From assembly GCA_012515645.1 (NCBI GenBank), contig JAAYXY010000112.1:1-15677 (forward strand): a DNA stretch of 15,677 nt. The letters are read 5' to 3'. Source of the DNA: Candidatus Peribacteria bacterium (GTDB taxonomy: Bacteria; Patescibacteriota; Gracilibacteria; Peribacterales; Peribacteraceae). The notes under the pieces are model-generated. The model had not been told where the DNA came from. It did not search any database and worked only from the letters and a program-made list of their open reading frames with translations. Made by a program: the position numbers and the translations under genes. Every line of letters starts with the position of its first letter. Positions within the stretch are counted from its first letter, which is position 1. Below, one piece after another: positions 12,452 through 15,677 of the stretch.

Positions 12452-12479
12452 ATTCTAGGGAACATGCGCATTGTGTCAA
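12452..12479 (-). promoter_or_regulatory. Promoter for the 339-aa gene
   Basis: Minus-strand TTGACA (12474-12479), a 16-bp spacer, and TAGAAT (12452-12457), then 12 nt to the ATG at 12439. The predicted leader is about 6 nt. Confidence 0.78.
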
Positions 12480-12496
12480 AGCGAAGCGCTATTTTT

Positions 12497-12505
12497 TGCT
12501 ACACT
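12497..12505 (+). promoter_or_regulatory. Extended -10 for the YhhQ/VUT gene
   Basis: TGC followed by TACACT, 7 nt before the ATG at 12513. TACACT also serves as candidate -10 at 9415-9420 and 13931-13936. The promoter lies ~20 bp from the divergent -35 at 12474-12479. Confidence 0.45.
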
Positions 12506-12512
12506 GCTAAAC

Positions 12513-13220
12513 ATGCGCGCTTACCGTTATATCGATGCACTGACGGCCCTGTTCGTCACGTCGCTCCTGCTCAGCAACATCGCTTCTTCCGCCAAAATCA
12601 TCGATTGGGGCGTATCGGTATGGGGTCTGCGCCTGGCGTTTGACGCCGGAACGCTGCTCTTCCCCGTGAGCTACATCCTGGGCGATGTGCTCACGGAAGT
12701 GTACGGGTACGCGCGCGCCCGGCGGGTCATCTGGATTGGGTTTGGCTGCGCCGCGCTCATGGGGGCGCTCCTGTGGATCGTCGCCCGTCTGCCCGGCGAA
12801 GCACAGTGGCAGCAGTACGCAGGTGACGATGCGTACAACGCCATTCTGGGCAGTGTCGGCAACGGCGCGATCATTGTCGCGAGCCTGCTGGCGTACCTAT
12901 TTGGAGCCTTCAGTAACAGCGTCATTCTCGCTAAAATGAAGGTATGGACGCGCGGGCGCAAGCTCTGGACGCGCACCATCGGTTCCACGCTCATAGGGCA
13001 GGCTCTGGATACGGGGCTCTTCGTCCTGATCGCTGCGGCGTTCGGCGTCTTCCCGTGGTCGCTGGTGCTCAGCTTGATCGTTGCGAATTACGTGTTCAAA
13101 GTGGGAATCGAAGCTGTCCTGACACCGGTGACGTACATAGTCGTAGGGATCCTTAAACGCGCGGAGCGGGAGGATTACTATGATAGAACAACGGATTTCA
13201 CCCCGTTTTGTATATCGTAA
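12513..13220 (+). CDS. yhhQ: YhhQ/VUT-family queuosine precursor transporter, 235 aa
   Basis: An integral membrane protein of the VUT/YhhQ (DUF165) family, which imports precursors of queuosine such as preQ0, preQ1 or queuine used to modify the tRNA wobble position. About six hydrophobic helices are visible. Family hallmarks are the N-terminal LLLSNIASSAKII, FDAGTLLFPVSYILGDVLTEVYGYARARRVIWIGF (the strongest motif), the loop AFSNSVILAKMKVWTRGRKLWTRTIGSTLIGQALDTGLF, and VANYVFKVGIEAVLTPVTYIVVGILKR. The start at 12513 gives the standard N-terminus and has an extended -10 seven nt upstream; the in-frame GTG at 12471 would lie upstream of that promoter. No queuosine synthesis gene is in the window, which fits salvage, but which precursor it carries cannot be told. 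Confidence 0.93.
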   Translation: MRAYRYIDALTALFVTSLLLSNIASSAKIIDWGVSVWGLRLAFDAGTLLFPVSYILGDVLTEVYGYARARRVIWIGFGCAALMGALLWIVARLPGEAQWQQYAGDDAYNAILGSVGNGAIIVASLLAYLFGAFSNSVILAKMKVWTRGRKLWTRTIGSTLIGQALDTGLFVLIAAAFGVFPWSLVLSLIVANYVFKVGIEAVLTPVTYIVVGILKRAEREDYYDRTTDFTPFCIS

Positions 13221-13232
13221 TGGAGAAAAGGC

Positions 13233-13309
13233 TGGTCGGGGTGGCGAGACTCGAACTCGCGACCTCGCGCACCCGAAGCGCGCACTCTAGCCAACTGAGC
13301 TACACCCCG
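13233..13309 (-). tRNA. tRNA-Pro (anticodon CGG), CCA encoded
   Basis: The minus strand folds into a complete tRNA: acceptor CGGGGTG with CACCCCG, discriminator A, encoded CCA (13233-13235). The D-arm is GCTCAGTTGGCTAGAGT. The anticodon stem CGCGC/GCGCG encloses loop TTCGGGT, giving anticodon CGG, which reads CCG. The T-arm is GCGAG-TTCGAGT-CTCGC. It lies between yhhQ and the glycosylase gene on the opposite strand. A promoter ends 8 nt before the mature 5' end. Confidence 0.97.
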
Positions 13310-13317
13310 TTACGACC

Positions 13318-13345
13318 ATCATAAGCACGAATGGTGAAATGCGAA
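13318..13345 (-). promoter_or_regulatory. tRNA-Pro promoter with almost no 5' leader
   Basis: Minus-strand TTCGCA (13340-13345), a 16-bp spacer, and TATGAT (13318-13323). Only 8 nt separate the -10 from the tRNA 5' end at 13309, so the primary transcript should start within 1-2 nt of the mature end; the A at 13310 is the likely start. Confidence 0.55.
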
Positions 13346-13361
13346 ACAGGAAACACGGAAG

Positions 13362-13367
13362 TATCAT
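13362..13367 (+). promoter_or_regulatory. Candidate -10 for the glycosylase gene
   Basis: TATCAT, 7 nt before the ATG at 13375. An alternative, TACTAT (13371-13376), lies 7 nt before the ATG at 13384. No good -35 is seen for either. Confidence 0.4.
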
Positions 13368-13374
13368 GCATACT

Positions 13375-13878
13375 ATGAATACCATGTTGGATGCCGCATT
13401 CTTCCGTCACCCCGTTCTCACAGTGGCAGAGGAGCTCATCGGCAAACACCTCGTTGTGCGCGGCGCATCGCACATGATCACGGAGGTAGAAGCCTACGAC
13501 GGTCCGCAGGATCTCGCGTGCCATGCGAGCAGAGGGCGCACCAAACGGACGGAACCGATGTTCGGACCGTCCGGTCATTGGTACGTCTACCTCTGTTACG
13601 GCATGTACTGGATGCTCAATATCGTAACGGGGGAGGAGGGGTATCCTGCGGCAGTGCTCATTCGCGGCATCCGGGGGCACTGCGGCCCCGGTAAGCTCAC
13701 GAGAGCGTTGGGCATCAATGGGCAATTCAATGCCTTGCCTGCGATCCGTAGCACAGGCCTCTGGGTAGAAGACCGTGGAGAACGCATCGATGTCGAACGG
13801 ATCAGGCGCACGCCGCGCATTGGCGTTGCGTATGCAGGGGAATGGGCGGCAAAACCCTACAGGTTCGTTCTGGAATAG
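13375..13878 (+). CDS. DNA-3-methyladenine glycosylase (AAG/MPG type), ~167 aa
   Basis: A monofunctional base-excision repair glycosylase that removes alkylated purines such as 3-methyladenine. It shows the MPG-family sequence: LDAAFFRHPVLTVAEELIGKHLVV, the active-site stretch MITEVEAYDGPQDLACHASRGRTKRTEPMFG (catalytic-type Glu in EVEAY), the DNA-intercalating region WYVYLCYGMYWMLNIVTG, and AVLIRGI followed by GPGKLTRALGI. It is somewhat shorter than many homologues (~190-200 aa), mainly in the C-terminal half, but all core motifs are present. Start candidates in frame are 13339, 13366, 13375 and 13384; 13375 is preferred for the -10 seven nt upstream and a family-like N-terminus. It is the first of three same-strand genes. 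Confidence 0.92.
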   Translation: MNTMLDAAFFRHPVLTVAEELIGKHLVVRGASHMITEVEAYDGPQDLACHASRGRTKRTEPMFGPSGHWYVYLCYGMYWMLNIVTGEEGYPAAVLIRGIRGHCGPGKLTRALGINGQFNALPAIRSTGLWVEDRGERIDVERIRRTPRIGVAYAGEWAAKPYRFVLE

Positions 13879-13927
13879 CGCTTTGCGGCGTATTACCGAC
13901 GCATGTGTATCACATCCGAGGTGTTTC

Positions 13928-13947
13928 TGGTACACTCTGCGTATCAT
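13928..13947 (+). promoter_or_regulatory. Candidate promoter elements for lemA
   Basis: TGG-TACACT (13928-13936, extended -10) and TATCAT (13942-13947) both precede the ATG at 13962. Either would give a short leader that includes the pyrimidine run TTTTCCCCCCTTTGC. Which is used cannot be decided from sequence. Confidence 0.35.
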
Positions 13948-13961
13948 TTTCCCCCCTTTGC

Positions 13962-14525
13962 ATGTCCAAATATCGTATTGTTCTGGTTTCCATCTTGGGA
14001 GTGGCCATACTGGCAGCGCTGTGGGCGTGGACGACGTATAACGGTCTTGTCCGTGCGAACGAGGGAGTGGTCGCCAGTTGGGCGCAGGTGGAGACGCAGT
14101 ACCAGCGCCGTTTTGATCTCATCCCGAACCTGCAGGCAACAGTACAGGGTGCCGCAGATTTTGAGCAGGAGACGTTCACGGCGGTGACACAGGCGCGGAC
14201 GCAGTGGCAGCAGGCCGCAACGCGCGGCGAGCAGATCGAGGCTGCCGGCGCGTTCGATTCGGCGCTTTCCCGCTTGCTCGTCACGGTGGAAAACTACCCG
14301 CAGCTGCAGGCCACACAGGCGTTCCGTGATTTCATGGTTCAGCTGGAAGGCACGGAGAATCGCATCGCTGTCGCGCGTCGCGATTACAACGATGCGGTGC
14401 GTGGGTACAATGTGTACACCAAGGTCTTCCCGCGCAATATGGTTGCCGGCATGTTCGGATTTGAACCCGCGACGTTCTTCGAAAGTGAGGAAGATGCGGA
14501 TACGGTACCCGTCGTTGAGTTCTGA
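13962..14525 (+). CDS. lemA: LemA family protein, 187 aa
   Basis: LemA proteins have one N-terminal membrane helix and an extracytoplasmic helical bundle; their biochemical role is not settled. Residues ~5-25 (RIVLVSILGVAILAALWAW) are the anchor, followed by the conserved block YNGLVRANEGVVASWAQVETQYQRRFDLIPNLQATVQG. Further family pieces are NYPQLQATQAFRDFMVQLEGTENRIAVARRDYNDAVRGYN and FPRNMVAGMFGFEPATFFE near the end. The ATG at 13962 gives the normal N-terminus; longer versions of the frame lack protein-like sequence. It is followed after 13 nt by a TPM-domain gene, a pairing often seen in bacteria, so the two probably form an operon. Confidence 0.95.
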   Translation: MSKYRIVLVSILGVAILAALWAWTTYNGLVRANEGVVASWAQVETQYQRRFDLIPNLQATVQGAADFEQETFTAVTQARTQWQQAATRGEQIEAAGAFDSALSRLLVTVENYPQLQATQAFRDFMVQLEGTENRIAVARRDYNDAVRGYNVYTKVFPRNMVAGMFGFEPATFFESEEDADTVPVVEF

Positions 14526-14538
14526 TTTCGTATGAACC

Positions 14539-15459
14539 ATGTTCCTCTCTGCCATGCACTGTAAATCGGCAATGAAGGCACGCCTCCAAACATTCTTCCT
14601 GCTGTCATGTGGGTACATTGCTCTCATGGCAGTGCCTGTGCATGTTCTGGCATTCACTGTGCCGCCGAATGACGGGTTTGTGACCGATACCGCGGATGTG
14701 CTGACTGCTCAGCAGGCGGAGGACATGGAAGCCATGCTTCGTGCGTATAGCCAGCAGACGTCGAATGAAATCGCCATTCTCATTGTGGAGTCGCTGCAGG
14801 ATGCGTCGATTGCAGATGCCGCCGTGCAGGTGGGGAGGGAATGGGGAGTAGGTACAGCGCAGGACGACAACGGCATCCTCATACTCATGAGTTATGCGGA
14901 CAGGGAAGTCTTTCTTGCCACTGGCTACGGACTGGAAGGAGCTGTCCCCGATTTGGTTGCCAGGGGTGTCATCGAACAGGACATTCTGCCGCGCTTCCGC
15001 GACGGCGAGTATTACGAAGGACTCATGAGCGGCATAGAAGCACTGCAGAAGCACATTGGGGGAGAGTACACAGCGGAGCGGTATGCGGCAGGGAACGGCA
15101 GTCCGTCACTGCCTATAGGATTCCTCATCATTGTGGGATTGTTATTCGCAGAGGCGTTGGCATCGTTCCTTGGTCGCTCAAAATCCTGGTGGCTGGGCGG
15201 CGTACTCGGTGTGGTAGCCGGTATTGTGCTCGTGATGCTCTTCGGATGGTGGCTCAGTATCCCCCTGCTCGCCGTTGCGGGCTTATTTTTGGATTACCTC
15301 GCATCGCGTTTTTACACGCCGGCGCACCGCAAGCGCGCCGGGCGGCGCACGACCTTCCTCGGCGGTGGCGGATTCGGCGGTCGCGGCGGGGGCGGTGGCG
15401 GATTCGGAGGATTCGGCGGCGGATCTTTTGGCGGAGGCGGGGCGGGAGGGCGGTGGTGA
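14539..15459 (+). CDS. TPM-domain (YgcG-like) exported membrane protein with Gly-rich tail, up to 306 aa
   Basis: The protein begins with a signal sequence (KARLQTFFLLSCGYIALMAVPVHVLA) and a TPM/DUF477 domain at residues ~40-180: DGFVTDTADVLTAQQAEDMEAMLRAYSQQT, EIAILIVESL, GVGTAQDDNGILILMSYADREVFLATGYGLEGAVPD, and DGEYYEGLMSGIEAL. Two or three hydrophobic helices follow (~190-260), then a basic stretch and a glycine-rich C-terminus with FGG/GGG repeats. TPM domains are extracytoplasmic and in some cases have phosphatase or photosystem-repair links; the function of the LemA-paired form is unknown. The start at 14539 is 13 nt after lemA; 14572 (MKARLQ...) would give a more typical signal peptide and is an equally good choice. 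Confidence 0.92.
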   Translation: MFLSAMHCKSAMKARLQTFFLLSCGYIALMAVPVHVLAFTVPPNDGFVTDTADVLTAQQAEDMEAMLRAYSQQTSNEIAILIVESLQDASIADAAVQVGREWGVGTAQDDNGILILMSYADREVFLATGYGLEGAVPDLVARGVIEQDILPRFRDGEYYEGLMSGIEALQKHIGGEYTAERYAAGNGSPSLPIGFLIIVGLLFAEALASFLGRSKSWWLGGVLGVVAGIVLVMLFGWWLSIPLLAVAGLFLDYLASRFYTPAHRKRAGRRTTFLGGGGFGGRGGGGGGFGGFGGGSFGGGGAGGRW

Positions 15460-15567
15460 TTCACTCTCCTTTCGTTTGTTCATCCTGCTCGTTGCCGTGC
15501 ATGTATTGGGTGACCGATGTGAGCACTGCACGAATCGCGGAGCGGGTAGTTTTATATGAGCGCAGCG
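15460..15567. other. Intergenic region after the TPM gene
   Basis: Apart from the hairpins just downstream I see no supported gene here. A plus-strand frame continues (Cys-rich, ending at 15614) but it is a shadow of the TPM gene that runs on through the terminator, and a minus-strand 13-codon ORF has no promoter. Confidence 0.5.
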
Positions 15568-15592
15568 AAAAACCCCGCAGCTTGCTGCGGGG
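15568..15592 (-). terminator. Intrinsic terminator, minus strand
   Basis: CCCCGCAG (15573-15580) pairs with CTGCGGGG (15585-15592) around CTTG. On the minus strand it is followed by five U (15568-15572). A minus-strand gene or RNA coming from the right is therefore expected to end here. It may also serve the convergent TPM gene, though without a U tract on that side. Confidence 0.7.
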
Positions 15593-15593
15593 A

Positions 15594-15630
15594 TGCAGAG
15601 CTGGCGCCCGTTAGGGCGCACACGCTCTGC
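15594..15630. other. Second strong hairpin next to the terminator
   Basis: GCAGAGC (15594-15600) pairs with GCTCTGC (15624-15630). An inner GCGCCC/GGGCGC (15603-15608 with 15613-15618) closes loop GTTA; the internal loop is TG opposite the bases between the two right arms. Together with the adjacent terminator it could be a short minus-strand RNA or a double 3'-end structure. Confidence 0.5.
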
Positions 15631-15639
15631 AATTCTCTG

Positions 15640-15677
15640 TAGAATACGATGGATGCTCGATACGGAACATACGTCGC
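15640..15677 (+). CDS. Possible gene start at the right edge (-10 plus ATG)
   Basis: TAGAAT (15640-15645) lies 7 nt before an ATG at 15653 that opens MLDTEHTS and runs off the window. This matches the leaderless geometry of other genes here. An ATG at 15649 is too close to the -10. Competing reading: a minus-strand frame entering from the right edge stops at 15611 (ending ENCRACAP), just before the minus-strand terminator. The two readings conflict and 25 coding bases cannot decide; only one is likely to be real. Confidence 0.22.

Noticed and set aside
12203..12643. 146-codon plus-strand frame spanning the divergent promoter region
   Set aside because: It runs through two promoters and the starts of two better-supported genes.
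14841..15614. 257-codon plus-strand frame over the TPM gene
   Set aside because: Arg/His/Cys-rich shadow of the TPM gene that continues through the terminator hairpin.
1..15677. CRISPR array, insertion sequence or prophage
   Set aside because: No regularly spaced direct repeats, transposase or phage genes are visible.

Overview
The window reads as a chromosomal piece of a reduced-genome bacterium, most likely a Patescibacteria (CPR) member of fairly high GC, possibly Peribacteria-like. That placement is inference from gene content (groES-groEL, LemA plus TPM-domain protein, single-copy CCA-encoding tRNAs, many unrecognised small proteins), dense packing with frequent strand switches, and the complete absence of recognisable Shine-Dalgarno sites. 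No phage, IS element or CRISPR array is visible.

Layout. 1-532: C-terminal end of a Clp/Hsp100 ATPase (+). 529-1731: three small unrecognised genes (-), two with promoters that place the transcript start at or next to the ATG. 1760-3924: the groES-groEL operon (-), with a sigma70-type promoter, a degenerate CIRCE-like operator and an intrinsic terminator. 3975-4697: SIMPL-domain membrane-anchored protein (-). 4737-4863: a possible structured RNA. 4911-5147: small charged protein (+). 5220-5306: tRNA-Leu(CAG) (-), just downstream of an AT-rich GIY-YIG endonuclease gene (5321-5560) that is separated from a C39-like lipoprotein gene (5624-6451) by a perfect 17-bp inverted repeat. 6518-7159: Pro-rich/Gly-Ala-rich membrane protein (-), divergent from an O-antigen-ligase-like protein with a TPR-like tail (7197-9251, +). 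9268-9390: a 40-residue single-TM protein (-). 9613-11411: (R)-citramalate synthase (-) behind a complete-looking leader-peptide attenuator. 11420-12439: unrecognised His/Cys-rich protein (-), divergent from a YhhQ/VUT transporter (12513-13220, +). 13233-13309: tRNA-Pro(CGG) (-). 13375-15459: 3-methyladenine glycosylase, LemA and TPM-domain protein (all +). 15460-15677: two strong hairpins and possibly a gene start.

Two system-level points stand out. First, the leader of the citramalate synthase gene contains a good promoter, a 16-codon peptide with three Ile, two Val and one Leu codons, a mutually exclusive antiterminator, and a GC-rich hairpin followed by seven U. This is the architecture expected for isoleucine-sensing transcription attenuation in front of an isoleucine-pathway enzyme. 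Second, gene starts fall into two classes: about ten have a -10 hexamer 6-12 nt before the ATG (leaderless or nearly so), and five have short pyrimidine-rich stretches where a Shine-Dalgarno site would normally lie. One tRNA gene also has its promoter spaced so that transcription would begin almost at the mature 5' end.
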